NCBI RefSeq assembly: GCF_900101175.1
Contig: NZ_FNFQ01000008.1
Location: 124,001 to 188,000, forward strand
DNA length: 64,000 nt
Source of the DNA: Stenotrophomonas pavanii
Lineage (GTDB): Bacteria; Pseudomonadota; Gammaproteobacteria; Xanthomonadales; Xanthomonadaceae
Direction: 5' to 3'
Part shown: in pieces, positions 31,187-40,378 of the stretch
Layout: each line of letters starts with the position of its first letter
How positions within the stretch are numbered: the first letter of the stretch is position 1
Position numbers and translations under genes: made by a program
The notes under the pieces: model-generated
What the model saw: only the letters and a program-made list of their open reading frames with translations
What the model was told of the DNA's origin: nothing
Database searches by the model: none

Positions 31187-31464
31187 TGATCCGTTCATTC
31201 CGCTGCAAGCAGACCCGTGCCCTGTTTGAAGGAGCCTGCCCTCGCGCTTGGCGCCCGATACGACGCGCGGCTGAACGTAAACTCCAGCTGCTCGATTCGG
31301 CACAGACGCTGGCCTTCCTGCGCAGCCCGCCCGGGAATCGTCTTGAGGCGCTGTCAGGTGATGGGAGAGGACAATACAGCCTCCGCATCAATGATCAGTG
31401 GCGGCTCTGTTTCACCTGGACCGACAGCGGCGCCGATGCCGTGGAAATTGTTGACTATCACTGA
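31186..31464 (+). CDS. higB: Type II toxin, HigB/RelE-like
   Basis: A 92-residue RelE-superfamily toxin expected to cut mRNA on the ribosome. The family opening MIRSFRCKQTRALFEG and the conserved LEALSGDGRGQYSLRINDQWRLCFTW core with its arginines, ending VEIVDYH, identify it as the short HigB type. I chose the ATG at 31186 because it gives the family N-terminus; an in-frame ATG 12 codons earlier lies in the operator. Toxin before antitoxin is the usual higBA order. Confidence 0.93.
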   Translation: MIRSFRCKQTRALFEGACPRAWRPIRRAAERKLQLLDSAQTLAFLRSPPGNRLEALSGDGRGQYSLRINDQWRLCFTWTDSGADAVEIVDYH

Positions 31465-31474
31465 GGTGCCCGCC

Positions 31475-31774
31475 ATGAAGCGTCCCCACAACGGCATGCG
31501 CGCCATCCATCCTGGCGAGATCCTGCGCGAAGAGTTTCTGCTGCCCCTGTCGCTGAGCGTGAATGCGTTGGCGAAGGCGCTGGATGTTCCCGCAACGCGG
31601 CTGCACGCCATCGTCCACGGTCAGCGCAGCATCTCGGCGGACACGGCAGCGCGGTTGGCACGGCATTTCGGCGGGGATGCCGCTTCCTGGCTTGCGATGC
31701 AGGCGGCCTACGATCTCAAGACGTTGCCAACACGCAGCGAGATCGAACGCCGCGTGCAGCCTCGGGCGGCATGA
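31475..31774 (+). CDS. higA: Type II antitoxin, HigA family HTH protein
   Basis: A 99-residue XRE-type DNA-binding antitoxin. MRAIHPGEILREEFLLPLSLS is the HigA opening, and the helix-turn-helix is SVNALAKALDVPATRLHAIVHGQRSISADTAARLARHFG. It neutralises HigB and represses the pair. Start ATG has a GAGGTG site 8 nt upstream and lies 10 nt after the higB stop, so translation is probably coupled. Confidence 0.93.
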   Translation: MKRPHNGMRAIHPGEILREEFLLPLSLSVNALAKALDVPATRLHAIVHGQRSISADTAARLARHFGGDAASWLAMQAAYDLKTLPTRSEIERRVQPRAA

Positions 31775-31814
31775 ATCCTGGACGCGCGGCCCCGGATCCG
31801 CGCCCACGATCCGG

Positions 31815-32417
31815 TCAACGCGCGTTCGGTACTTCGTAGCCCAGCTTGCCGACCTGCTCCGGGTGCTGCGGCACGCGCTTGAGCTTGTCGGTGTTTACCC
31901 CGTACTCGTCACGCAGGCGCTCGGCCAGCTCCTTGTACAGGGCTTTGTCCATGTCCGGCGTGCGCGAGAAGATCCAGGCCATCTCACGGCCCGGATAACC
32001 GATCAGCGCCCACGAGTAATCCGGGGCGACTTCCAGTACCCGCGAATGGGTGGGCACCACGCGGTAGAACCAGGTGCGCCAGCCGTGGTTGCCGCTGTCC
32101 GGGTCGACGCTGGCGCGCGCGCGCACTTCCTGCAGCGGTTCGCCGAAGCCATCGCGGTAACGGTAGGTGATGCCGACCTTGTGCGCGTCGCGCAGTTCGT
32201 ACTCGTTGACGCTGGCCACGTGCCCGCGCTCGATGAAGTTCGGCACGCGGCCGATCACGTACCAGGTGCCCATGAAGCGCTTCAGGTCGATCGGTGCATC
32301 CGGATCGGCGGCGCGCGGGACGCTGGCACGGGGTGATGGCGGCTCACCGGCCGCCATGGCGGGACCCGCCAGGGACAGGGCCAGCAACACGGCGCAGAGC
32401 GGGCGGATCGAAGTCAT
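31815..32417 (-). CDS. Exported lipocalin
   Basis: A 200-residue secreted protein of the bacterial lipocalin (Blc-like) family. Residues 1-22 form a signal peptide (LCAVLLALSLAGPAMAAG) without a lipobox cysteine, so it should be periplasmic, unlike the lipoprotein Blc of Escherichia coli. The lipocalin motif GTWYVIGRVPNFIERG and the later SWALIGYPGREMAWIFSRTPDM segment are present. It may bind lipids or hydrophobic ligands in the envelope. Confidence 0.9.
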   Translation of the reverse strand: MTSIRPLCAVLLALSLAGPAMAAGEPPSPRASVPRAADPDAPIDLKRFMGTWYVIGRVPNFIERGHVASVNEYELRDAHKVGITYRYRDGFGEPLQEVRARASVDPDSGNHGWRTWFYRVVPTHSRVLEVAPDYSWALIGYPGREMAWIFSRTPDMDKALYKELAERLRDEYGVNTDKLKRVPQHPEQVGKLGYEVPNAR

Positions 32418-32545
32418 GCGGGAGCGGGCTCAGGAGGGCTTTGCCTGAGCATGGTCGACTGAGCGTGCGCGATCCGTCAATGGTGTCGCAACCTGTGAGA
32501 AGGGGCTTGCCCAAGCTGTGTTGCATTGTCTACCGGAGAAGCCCC

Positions 32546-32869
32546 ATGAACGCACGTTCCGTCCGTCGCCCTGCAACTGAACGCATTGTCGAACGCGCCG
32601 ACCCGCGCCTGCTGCGTGGCGTGCGGCAGCTGGCCCTGGCCGGGCTGGCGCTGGTGCTGGTCTGGCCGGCGGCACGTGGCAACAGCACGTGGCTCGGCTG
32701 GCTGCCGATGTGGCTGGTGGGCATGCCGCTGGTGGCCTGGTGGGCGCTGCTGCGCTTTCCACTGCCGCGCCTGTCAGGGCTGCCGCTGGTGCGGCGTACC
32801 GGTGGACAGGCGCGGCGCAGGCCTGTTCCGGCCTCGCGTGGCCGGCGCAGCCCGGCCGCCACGGCCTGA
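32546..32869 (+). CDS. Small hypothetical membrane protein
   Basis: A 107-residue protein with two hydrophobic stretches (about 28-44, QLALAGLALVLVWPAA; and 52-70, MWLVGMPLVAWWALL) and a very basic, Arg-rich tail. No family recognised. The ATG at 32546 follows CCGGAGAAGCCCC, a good ribosome site. The long frame extends upstream across the lipocalin promoter region but without a site. Confidence 0.65.
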   Translation: MNARSVRRPATERIVERADPRLLRGVRQLALAGLALVLVWPAARGNSTWLGWLPMWLVGMPLVAWWALLRFPLPRLSGLPLVRRTGGQARRRPVPASRGRRSPAATA

Positions 32870-32938
32870 CCTTCGACACGGGGGAGGCCACGACATTCCG
32901 TGCTAGCGTTCCACGGCTTATGACTGCCTGGAGCTGCA

Positions 32939-35035
32939 ATGTCACGACTCGCTTCCGCCTGCCTGCTGGCCGGCATGATGACCGCTGCCTCGGTGGGGAC
33001 CGCCGTGGCCGCTGAAGACACCGATCGCTACGCCTGGCTGGAGGACGTCACCGGCGACAAGCCGCTGTCCTGGGTCAAGGAACAGAATGCCAAGTCCGAG
33101 GCGCGCCTGGCGCAGACCCCGGCCTTCAAGCAGATGGAGACCCGCATCCGCGAGGTGCTCGACTCCGATGCCAAGATTCCCGGCGTGCAGAAGATCGGTG
33201 ACTACTACTACAACTTCTGGAAGGACCAGCAGCACGAACGCGGCCTGTGGCGGCGCACCACCCTGGCCGAGTACCGCAAGGCTTCGCCGCAGTGGGAGAC
33301 CGTGCTCGACCTGGATGCACTGAACAAGGCCGAGGGTGAGAACTGGGTCTGGCACGGCGCCGACTGCCTGCGCCCGGATTACAGCCGCTGCCTGATCGCG
33401 CTGTCGCGCGGCGGTGCCGACGCCGACGTGACCCGCGAGTTCGACCTGGCCAACAAGACCTGGATCAAGGACGGCTTCTTCCGTCCGGAGTCGAAGGGCG
33501 GCCTCAACTGGGTCGATCGCGACACCGTGTTCGTCTACACCGACTTCGGTGCCGGCTCGATGACCACCTCCGGCTACCCGCGCGTGGCCAAGCTGTGGAA
33601 GCGCGGCACGCCGATGGCCTCGGCCACCGTGGTGTATGAAGGCAAGCCGGAGGACATGTACATCGCGGCGATGCACGATGACACCCCGGGCTTCGAACGC
33701 AACCTGGTCAGCCGCACCCTGGCGTTCTACAACAACGAGATCTACCTGCGCGGCGACGACGGCACGCTGACCAAGATCGACGCGCCGAATTCGGCCGAGA
33801 AGGGCCTGCACAAGCAGTGGCTGACCCTGGAGCTGCGCGATCCGTGGACCGTGCGCGGCAAGACGTACGCGTCCGGTTCGCTGCTGGCGACGAAGCTGGA
33901 TGACTTCCTGGCCGGCAAGCGCGAGTTCGACGTGCTGTTCACCCCGACCGCGACCACCTCGCTGGCCAGCGCCACCTGGACCAGGAACCACCTGGTGCTG
34001 AATGTGCTGGACGACGTCAAGAACCGCCTGTCGGTGCTGACCCCGGGCGCCAATGGCTGGCAGACCAGCCGCTTCGTGGGCGCGCCGGCCTTTGGCACGC
34101 TGGGCGTGGCGGCCGTGGACAGCAACGACAGCGATGCGGTGTGGCTGACTGCAACCGACTACCTGACCCCGACCACGCTGGCCCTGGCCGAGATCGGCCA
34201 GGCACCGGAAACGCTGAAGACCATGCCGGCCTTCTTCGATGCCAAGGGCAAGGTGATCGAGCAGCACTTCGCCACCAGCAAGGACGGCACCCGCGTGCCG
34301 TACTTCGTGGTGCACGACAGGGCGATGAAGCTCGATGGCTCCAATCCGACGCTGCTGTACGGCTACGGTGGCTTCGAGATCTCGCTGACCCCGAGCTATT
34401 CCGGTGGCATGGGCCGCGCCTGGCTGGAGAAGGGCGGTGTGTATGTGGTCGCCAACATCCGCGGCGGCGGCGAGTACGGCCCGCGCTGGCACCAGGCGGC
34501 GCTGAAGCAGAACCGTCACAAGGCCTATGAAGACATGGCTGCGGTGGCGCGGGACCTGGTCAAGCGCAAGATCACCAGCGCCAAGCACCTGGGCGTGCAG
34601 GGCGGCAGCAACGGTGGCCTGCTGACCGGCAACATGCTGACCCAGTACCCGGAGCTGTTCGGTGCGGTGGTGGTGCAGGTGCCGCTGCTGGACATGAAGC
34701 GCTACAGCCACCTGCTGGCCGGTGCCTCGTGGATGGCCGAGTACGGCAACCCGGATACCAGCGACTGGGAGTTCATCAAGACCTTCTCGCCGTACCACCT
34801 GTTCAACGCGAAGAAGAACTACCCGCCGGTGCTGTTCACCACCTCGACCCGCGACGACCGCGTGCACCCGGGCCACGCCCGCAAGATGGCCGCGAAGATG
34901 ATCGACGCCGGCAAGGACGTGACCTACTACGAGAACATCGAAGGGGGCCACGGCGGCGCCGCCAACAACGCGCAGGCCGCGCATATGTCGGCGCTGGCCT
35001 ACAGCTTCCTGTGGGAGCGGCTGGGCGGCAAGTAA
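32939..35035 (+). CDS. Exported prolyl oligopeptidase-family serine peptidase (S9)
   Basis: A 698-residue S9A peptidase. A signal peptide covers about residues 1-24 (LASACLLAGMMTAASVGTAVAA), so it acts in the periplasm. A beta-propeller half is followed by an alpha/beta-hydrolase domain with catalytic S557 in GGSNGG, D640 in TRDDRVHP and H671 in EGGHGG. It should cut peptides after proline. A terminator follows. A second, related S9 peptidase lies 1.5 kb downstream. Confidence 0.92.
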   Translation: MSRLASACLLAGMMTAASVGTAVAAEDTDRYAWLEDVTGDKPLSWVKEQNAKSEARLAQTPAFKQMETRIREVLDSDAKIPGVQKIGDYYYNFWKDQQHERGLWRRTTLAEYRKASPQWETVLDLDALNKAEGENWVWHGADCLRPDYSRCLIALSRGGADADVTREFDLANKTWIKDGFFRPESKGGLNWVDRDTVFVYTDFGAGSMTTSGYPRVAKLWKRGTPMASATVVYEGKPEDMYIAAMHDDTPGFERNLVSRTLAFYNNEIYLRGDDGTLTKIDAPNSAEKGLHKQWLTLELRDPWTVRGKTYASGSLLATKLDDFLAGKREFDVLFTPTATTSLASATWTRNHLVLNVLDDVKNRLSVLTPGANGWQTSRFVGAPAFGTLGVAAVDSNDSDAVWLTATDYLTPTTLALAEIGQAPETLKTMPAFFDAKGKVIEQHFATSKDGTRVPYFVVHDRAMKLDGSNPTLLYGYGGFEISLTPSYSGGMGRAWLEKGGVYVVANIRGGGEYGPRWHQAALKQNRHKAYEDMAAVARDLVKRKITSAKHLGVQGGSNGGLLTGNMLTQYPELFGAVVVQVPLLDMKRYSHLLAGASWMAEYGNPDTSDWEFIKTFSPYHLFNAKKNYPPVLFTTSTRDDRVHPGHARKMAAKMIDAGKDVTYYENIEGGHGGAANNAQAAHMSALAYSFLWERLGGK

Positions 35036-35044
35036 GCAGAACGG

Positions 35045-35073
35045 AAAACGCCGCCCGAGGGCGGCGTTTTTCT
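35045..35073 (+). terminator. Rho-independent terminator after the S9 peptidase gene
   Basis: AAAACGCCGCC / GGGCGGCGTTTT with a CGA loop and a T run, 10 nt after the stop. Confidence 0.85.
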
Positions 35074-35079
35074 TTGCCG

Positions 35080-35151
35080 GTAGTGCCGGCCGCTGGCCGG
35101 CAACTGCATCATTCACGCATTCCCGGGTTGCCGGCCAGCGACCGGCACTAC
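35080..35151. repeat. SMAG repeat pair (inverted)
   Basis: A forward unit at 35080-35102 and a reverse unit at 35129-35151 (one base different) face each other across 26 nt. The pair ends 2 nt before the stop codon of the convergent aminotransferase gene. Confidence 0.9.
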
Positions 35152-35153
35152 CG

Positions 35154-36347
35154 TCAACGTGATCCCTGCCAGCGCTTCAACCCGCGCGCGATCCGCGCCA
35201 CCGCCTCCTGCAACCGGGGTACTTCCTGCGTGTACGCCAGCCGCACGTGCTGGTTGGCGCGATGGAAGCCGAAATCCAGGCCCGGGGTGAACGCCACGTG
35301 CTCGGTTTCCAGGAAGTGGGCGCAGAACGCCTGCGCATCGTCGGTGAATGCGCTGACGTCGGCGTACAGGTAGAACGCGCCCTGCGGCTCGACCTCGATA
35401 CGGAAGCCCAGCTCACGCAGCGCGGGCAGCAGGAAGTCGCGACGCTGGCGGAACGCTTCGCGACGCTGCTCGAAGATCGCCATCGATTCTTCGCTGAAAC
35501 ACGCCAGCGCGGCGTGCTGGGCAATGCTGGAGGCGCTGATGTACAGGTTCTGCGCCAGCTTCTCCAGGTCCGGTACCGCTGCCGGGGGTGCCACCAGCCA
35601 GCCCAGCCGCCAGCCGGTCATGCCGAAGTACTTGGAGAAACTGTTCAGCACGAACGCGCTGTCGTCCACCTGCAGCACGCTGGGCGCATCCAGGCCGTAG
35701 GTCAGGCCGTGGTAGATCTCGTCCACCACCAGGTGGCCGCCCCGCGCGTGCAGGGCCTGCGACAGTGCCGCCAGTTCGTCGGCGGCAAGCACGGTGCCGG
35801 TGGGGTTGGCCGGCGAGGCGACCAGCGCGCCGACGCTGTCGGCGTTCCAGTGCTGTTCGACCAGGGAGGGGGTGAGCTGGTAGGCCGTGTCCGGGCCAAC
35901 CGGCACCAGTTGCGCGCCGCCTTCCACCAGGCGCAGGAAATGACGGTTGCACGGATAACCGGGGTCGGCCAGCAGCCAGTGGCGCCCGGGGTCGACCAGC
36001 AGGCTGCTGGCCAGCAGCAGCGCACCGGAGCCGCCCGGAGTGACCAGGATGCGTTCAGGGTCGATGTCCAGCCCGTAGTGGCTGCGATAGAAGCCGCTGA
36101 TCGCCTGGCGCAGCGCCGGCAGGCCGCGTGCAGCGGTGTAGCGGGTATGGCCGGCGGCCAATGCGGCCTGGCCGGCACGCACGACCGGTTCGGCCGTGGT
36201 GAAGTCCGGCTCGCCGATTTCCAGGTGGATCACATCGTGGCCGGCCTGTTCCAGCGCCTGCGCGCGGGCCAGCAGGGACATCACGTGGAACGGGGCGATT
36301 TCATGGCTGCGCCGGCTGTAGCCCGGCGGGTGGGGCAGGGTGCTCAT
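35154..36347 (-). CDS. PLP-dependent aminotransferase, class I/II
   Basis: A 397-residue fold-type I aminotransferase of the aspartate/alanine aminotransferase group. The N-terminus has HLEIGEPDFTTAEPV, the substrate loop SPANPTGTV, and the PLP lysine lies in FVLNSFSKYFGMTGWRLGWL. The amino donor and keto acid cannot be told; many such enzymes in Xanthomonadaceae are annotated only as pyridoxal-dependent aminotransferases. It is monocistronic between two repeat pairs. Confidence 0.9.
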   Translation of the reverse strand: MSTLPHPPGYSRRSHEIAPFHVMSLLARAQALEQAGHDVIHLEIGEPDFTTAEPVVRAGQAALAAGHTRYTAARGLPALRQAISGFYRSHYGLDIDPERILVTPGGSGALLLASSLLVDPGRHWLLADPGYPCNRHFLRLVEGGAQLVPVGPDTAYQLTPSLVEQHWNADSVGALVASPANPTGTVLAADELAALSQALHARGGHLVVDEIYHGLTYGLDAPSVLQVDDSAFVLNSFSKYFGMTGWRLGWLVAPPAAVPDLEKLAQNLYISASSIAQHAALACFSEESMAIFEQRREAFRQRRDFLLPALRELGFRIEVEPQGAFYLYADVSAFTDDAQAFCAHFLETEHVAFTPGLDFGFHRANQHVRLAYTQEVPRLQEAVARIARGLKRWQGSR

Positions 36348-36386
36348 GTGCCCATGGTACGCCGCGCACCGGGGTCACGCGCTCCG

Positions 36387-36458
36387 GTAGTGCCGGCCGC
36401 TGGCCGGCAACCTCACGGCCTGCGGGTGGGTCGGTTGCCGGCCAGCGGCCGGCACTAC
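36387..36458. repeat. SMAG repeat pair (inverted)
   Basis: Forward unit 36387-36409 and reverse unit 36436-36458, perfectly complementary over 23 bp with a 26-nt spacer. It lies in the divergent gap between the aminotransferase and the oligopeptidase B genes. Confidence 0.9.
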
Positions 36459-36510
36459 CGGCAGGCATGGCCACCATGACGATCCGCAGGGTTGCCGCAT
36501 TGCCGGGATT

Positions 36511-36548
36511 GGGGTCAGATCCCCTTTCGGGAAAACGGATGTGACCCC
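36511..36548. repeat. GGGGTC-type intergenic hairpin (copy 2)
   Basis: GGGGTCAGATCCCC opens the element and ACGGATGTGACCCC closes it, an imperfect palindrome 40 nt before the oligopeptidase ATG. It could also affect the mRNA leader of that gene. Confidence 0.6.
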
Positions 36549-36588
36549 GCCGAAGACCATTGCATTGATGCGCCAGGAACCCTATTTC

Positions 36589-38700
36589 ATGAAGTCCACC
36601 CTCTGCCTGTTGCTCGCCAGCCTGATGACCACGACTGCTACCGCCGCCACTCCGCCCGTTCCGCCGGATGCCGCCAGGCATCCGCATGTGGTCAAGGCGC
36701 CGTTCGGCGCGACCCGCAATGATGACTATTACTGGCTGCGCGACGACAAGCGCGAGAACAAGGACATGCTGGCTTACCTGCAGGCCGAGAATGCCTACGC
36801 GGACCAGGTGCTGGCGCCGCTCAAGCCGCTCGAAGACACCCTGTACAAGGAGATCGTCGGCCGCATCAAGCAGGATGATTCCAGCGTGCCGGCGCGTGAG
36901 CGCGGCTACTGGTATTACAGCCGCTTCGAGACCGGCCAGGACTATCCGATCCACGCGCGCCGCAAGGGCAGCATGGAGGCCGCCGAGGAGATCCTGCTGG
37001 ACGTCAACGCCATGGCCGCCGGCAAGGGCTATTTCAGCGTCGGCTCGATGGAAGTGAGCCAGGACAACCAGCTGCTGGCCTGGGCCGATGATGATGTCGG
37101 CCGCCGCCAGTACACGATCCGCTTCAAGGACCTGCGCACCGGCCAGGTGCTGCCCGATGTGATCACCGGCAGCTCCGGCGACCTGGTCTGGGCCGACGAC
37201 AACCGCACCGTGCTGTACGTCGAGAACGATCCGGAAACGCTGCTGACCGTGCGGGTGAAAAAGCACGTGCTGGGCACCCCGGTCAGCGCCGACACCGTGG
37301 TCTACGAAGAACAGGACGACAGCTTCTACATGGGCATCGGCCGCACCCGCGACGATCGCTTCATCACCATCGGCGTGCACAGCACGGTGTCGTCGGAAGA
37401 GCGCTACGCGCCGGCCAGCGATCCGACCACGTTCACCGTGCTGGCTCCGCGCCAGCGCGACGTCGAATACGACGCCGACCACTACGACGGCCGCTGGGTG
37501 ATCCGCACCAACGACGGTGCGAAGAACTTCAAGCTGGTCACTGCGCCGACCGATGCCACCTCGCGCGCGCAATGGAAGGATTGGATCGCGCACGACGATG
37601 CGGTGTTCATCGAGGGCTTTGAACTGTTCGATGCGTACACCGCCATCGCCGAACGTTCCGAGGGCCTGGAGCGTATCCGCCTGCTGTTCAAGGATGGCCG
37701 CAGCGACTACGTGAAGGCTGATGAGCCGGCGTATTCGATGGGCCTGGGCGACAACACCGAGGCCGATACGCCGTGGCTGCGCTACGTCTACACCTCGATG
37801 ACCACCCCGACCACGGTGTTCGAACTGAACACCGCCACCGGTGAGCGCCGCCAACTGAAGGTGCAGCCGGTGATCGGCTATGACGCCTCGAAGTACGAAA
37901 CCGATCGCGTCTGGATCACCGCGCGTGATGGGGTGAAGGTGCCGGTGTCGCTGGTCTACCGCAAGGGCTACCAGAAGGATGGCAAGGGCGCGCTGTTCCA
38001 GTACGCCTACGGCAGCTACGGCATGTCGATGGACCCGTACTTCAACCAGACGGCGGTCAGCCTGCTCGATCGTGGCGTGGTGTATGCCATCGCCCACATC
38101 CGCGGTGGCCAGGAAATGGGCCGCGACTGGTACGAGAACGGCAAGCTGCTGCACAAGCAGAACACCTTCAACGACTTCATCGATGTCACCCGCGGCCTCG
38201 TCGCGCAGGGTTGGGCGGCGAAGGATCGCGTCGCCGCGTCCGGCGGCAGCGCCGGTGGCCTGCTGATGGGCGCGGTGGCCAACCAGGCGCCGCAGGATTA
38301 CCGGGTGATGGTGGCGCAGGTGCCGTTCGTCGACGTGGTCACCACCATGCTCGACCCGACCATTCCGCTGACCACCAACGAGTACGACGAGTGGGGCAAC
38401 CCGGAACAGAAACAGTATTACGACTACATGCTGTCCTACTCGCCCTACGACAACGTGAAGCGGCAGGCCTACCCGGCGCTGTTCGTGGGCACCGGCCTGT
38501 GGGATTCGCAGGTGCAGTACTGGGAGCCGGCCAAGTGGGTGGCCAGGCTGCGGGATGACAACACCGGCCACTACCCGATCCTGTTCCGCACCAACATGGA
38601 AGCCGGCCACGGCGGCAAGTCGGGGCGCTTCCAGCGCTACCGCGAGCTGTCCGAGTCGTACGCATTCGTGCTGCAGCAGCTGGGCATCGCCCAGCCCTGA
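36589..38700 (+). CDS. ptrB: Oligopeptidase B-like serine peptidase (S9), exported
   Basis: A 703-residue S9A peptidase, closest in pattern to oligopeptidase B, which cuts peptides after Arg/Lys. A likely signal peptide (KSTLCLLLASLMTTTATAA, residues 2-20) suggests a periplasmic place. Catalytic residues: S554 in GGSAGG, D639 in GLWDSQVQYWEP and H674 in AGHGGKSGR. Acidic residues after the nucleophile (PTIPLTTNEYDEWGNPEQ) are typical of basic-residue specificity. The ATG at 36589 is chosen for the signal peptide and AGGAAC site; an earlier ATG/GTG overlaps the repeat. Confidence 0.9.
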   Translation: MKSTLCLLLASLMTTTATAATPPVPPDAARHPHVVKAPFGATRNDDYYWLRDDKRENKDMLAYLQAENAYADQVLAPLKPLEDTLYKEIVGRIKQDDSSVPARERGYWYYSRFETGQDYPIHARRKGSMEAAEEILLDVNAMAAGKGYFSVGSMEVSQDNQLLAWADDDVGRRQYTIRFKDLRTGQVLPDVITGSSGDLVWADDNRTVLYVENDPETLLTVRVKKHVLGTPVSADTVVYEEQDDSFYMGIGRTRDDRFITIGVHSTVSSEERYAPASDPTTFTVLAPRQRDVEYDADHYDGRWVIRTNDGAKNFKLVTAPTDATSRAQWKDWIAHDDAVFIEGFELFDAYTAIAERSEGLERIRLLFKDGRSDYVKADEPAYSMGLGDNTEADTPWLRYVYTSMTTPTTVFELNTATGERRQLKVQPVIGYDASKYETDRVWITARDGVKVPVSLVYRKGYQKDGKGALFQYAYGSYGMSMDPYFNQTAVSLLDRGVVYAIAHIRGGQEMGRDWYENGKLLHKQNTFNDFIDVTRGLVAQGWAAKDRVAASGGSAGGLLMGAVANQAPQDYRVMVAQVPFVDVVTTMLDPTIPLTTNEYDEWGNPEQKQYYDYMLSYSPYDNVKRQAYPALFVGTGLWDSQVQYWEPAKWVARLRDDNTGHYPILFRTNMEAGHGGKSGRFQRYRELSESYAFVLQQLGIAQP

Positions 38701-38753
38701 GCGTGAAGGGGTGCCGGGCATTCCCGGCGCCCCGAACCGGTATCCTTGCGGCC

Positions 38754-39179
38754 ATGAGCCTGCCCGAACCACCAGCCTCCGGCGATAGCGCTGTGCCGCC
38801 ACGCGTGGTGCGTTTCCGCTGGGCGTGGTGGCTGCTGGCCTACGCCAGCCTGGGCACCGGCATCGTCGGCATCTTCGTGCCGGGCCTTCCCACCACCGTG
38901 TTCATCCTGATCTCGGCGTGGGCCGCCTCGCGCGGATCCGAGCGCCTGCACACCTGGCTGCTGCAGCATCCGCGCTTCGGCCCGGCCATCGCCAACTGGC
39001 AGGCGCACGGCGCGGTCAGCCGCTACGGCAAGTGGATGGCCACGATCACCATGGCGGTATGCGCCGGCATCATGCTGTGGTGCGTGCCGATCGCCTGGGT
39101 GAAGTGGTTCTCGATCGGCAGCATGACCGTGGTGGCGATCTGGCTGTGGACCCGGCCGCTGCCGCCCCCCGCGGATTGA
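38754..39179 (+). CDS. DUF454 (YbaN-like) inner-membrane protein
   Basis: A 141-residue membrane protein of the DUF454 family, of unknown function. The diagnostic segment is LAYASLGTGIVGIFVPGLPTTVFILISAW followed by RGSERLHTWLLQHPRFGPAIANW. About three to four hydrophobic helices; ends in Pro-rich LPPPAD. ATG at 38754 is 53 nt after the peptidase. Confidence 0.9.
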   Translation: MSLPEPPASGDSAVPPRVVRFRWAWWLLAYASLGTGIVGIFVPGLPTTVFILISAWAASRGSERLHTWLLQHPRFGPAIANWQAHGAVSRYGKWMATITMAVCAGIMLWCVPIAWVKWFSIGSMTVVAIWLWTRPLPPPAD

Positions 39180-39188
39180 GCACCGGCG

Positions 39189-39211
39189 GTAGTACCGGCC
39201 GCTGGCCGGCA
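39189..39211 (+). repeat. Single SMAG repeat
   Basis: A forward GTAGTACCGGCCGCTGGCC... unit (one base off the common form) 9 nt after the DUF454 stop and 51 nt before lptM. Confidence 0.85.
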
Positions 39212-39261
39212 ACCCGATCCCCTGCACCAACCGCTCAGCCGCCAATGGCTATACTCGGGGC

Positions 39262-39534
39262 ATGAAGATCCCCCATCGAAACGCCATCCTGATTCCGCTG
39301 GCAGCGGCCTCGCTGCTGCTCCTCGCCGCCTGCGGCAACAAGGGCCCGCTGGTACTGCCGCAGAAGCCGGTGCCGGTGGAAGAGACCGTCGAACCGGCAG
39401 CCGAGCCCGCCACCGAGGCGACCCCGGCGCAGACCCAGGGCACCGCTACCCCGGCCACCACCGTGGACCCGGCTGCACCGACCACCCAGCCGGCACCCGC
39501 GCCGGAGAAGACGGCGGGCAGCGGGAATGAGTAA
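39262..39534 (+). CDS. lptM: LptM-type small lipoprotein (YifL family)
   Basis: A 90-residue outer-membrane-directed lipoprotein. The signal peptide ends in the lipobox LLAAC followed by [12 protein letters not shown], the diagnostic CGxKGPL motif of LptM/YifL. In Escherichia coli LptM helps LptD oxidative maturation in the LPS translocon. The mature tail is unstructured and rich in Pro, Ala, Thr and Glu. It sits directly upstream of dapF and overlaps it by 8 nt, the same gene order as yifL-dapF in E. coli. Confidence 0.9.
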   Translation: MKIPHRNAILIPLAAASLLLLAACGNKGPLVLPQKPVPVEETVEPAAEPATEATPAQTQGTATPATTVDPAAPTTQPAPAPEKTAGSGNE

Positions 39535-40378
39535 GGCCGGTTCCAGGGCCCTGCGCTTCAGCAAGATGCATGGCGCGGGCAATGATTTCGTAGTGATTGA
39601 TCTGCGTGACGGCACCGCGCCGCCCACGCCTGAACTGGCCGCGCGCCTGGCCGACCGCCACACCGGCGTCGGCTGCGACCAGATCCTGACCATCGAGGCG
39701 CCGCGTGCGGACGGTTCGGTGGCCTCGTACCGCATCTGGAATGCCGACGGCTCCAACTCCGAACAGTGCGGCAACGGCGCGCGCTGCATCGCGGCCTGGC
39801 TGGTGCGCGAAGGCAGTGCGCAAGGCGATACATTCGTCATCGACAGCCCGTTGGCCAGCCATGAAGCGAAGGTGCTGGGCGATGGCCAGTTCGCCGTGAC
39901 CATGGGGGTGCCCGCGTTCGAGCCGGCCAACGTGCCGCTGGTGGGCTTTGCCCACCCGCGCGAGGAATACCTGCTGCCGCTGCAGGGCGAGAGCGTACGC
40001 TTCGCCGCAGTGTCGATGGGCAACCCGCATGCCGTGATCGAAGTGGGCCTGATCGATGCCGCACCGGTCGAGCGCGTGGGTGCGCTGCTGCAGCAGCACG
40101 CGTCGTTCCCGAGGTCGGTGAACGTGGGCTTTGCCCAGGTCATGGGCCCGGCGCACGCCCGCCTGCGCGTGTTCGAGCGCGGCGTCGGCGAAACCCTTGC
40201 CTGCGGCAGTGGCGCCTGCGCCGCCGCGGTGACCCTGATGCAGCGCGGCCGCCTGCAGCGGGATGCCCGCATCAGCCTGCCCGGCGGCGACCTGCGCATC
40301 CAGTGGCCGGGCGAGGGCCAGCCGGTGGTGATGGCCGGCCCGACCGCATTCGTCTTCGAAGGGGAGTGGGTGGCATGA
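39527..40378 (+). CDS. dapF: Diaminopimelate epimerase
   Basis: Converts LL- to meso-diaminopimelate for lysine and peptidoglycan. A 283-residue PLP-independent epimerase with the two catalytic cysteines in [13 protein letters not shown] and [12 protein letters not shown]. The N-terminus [15 protein letters not shown] is canonical. It is in the lptM-dapF-DUF484-xerC cluster; its stop overlaps the next ATG as ATGA. Confidence 0.97.
   Translation: MSKAGSRALRFSKMHGAGNDFVVIDLRDGTAPPTPELAARLADRHTGVGCDQILTIEAPRADGSVASYRIWNADGSNSEQCGNGARCIAAWLVREGSAQGDTFVIDSPLASHEAKVLGDGQFAVTMGVPAFEPANVPLVGFAHPREEYLLPLQGESVRFAAVSMGNPHAVIEVGLIDAAPVERVGALLQQHASFPRSVNVGFAQVMGPAHARLRVFERGVGETLACGSGACAAAVTLMQRGRLQRDARISLPGGDLRIQWPGEGQPVVMAGPTAFVFEGEWVA

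Noticed and set aside
35080-36458. CRISPR-like spaced repeats
   Set aside because: The units are GTAG-headed palindromes in inverted pairs at gene borders, with no regular spacer array or cas genes.
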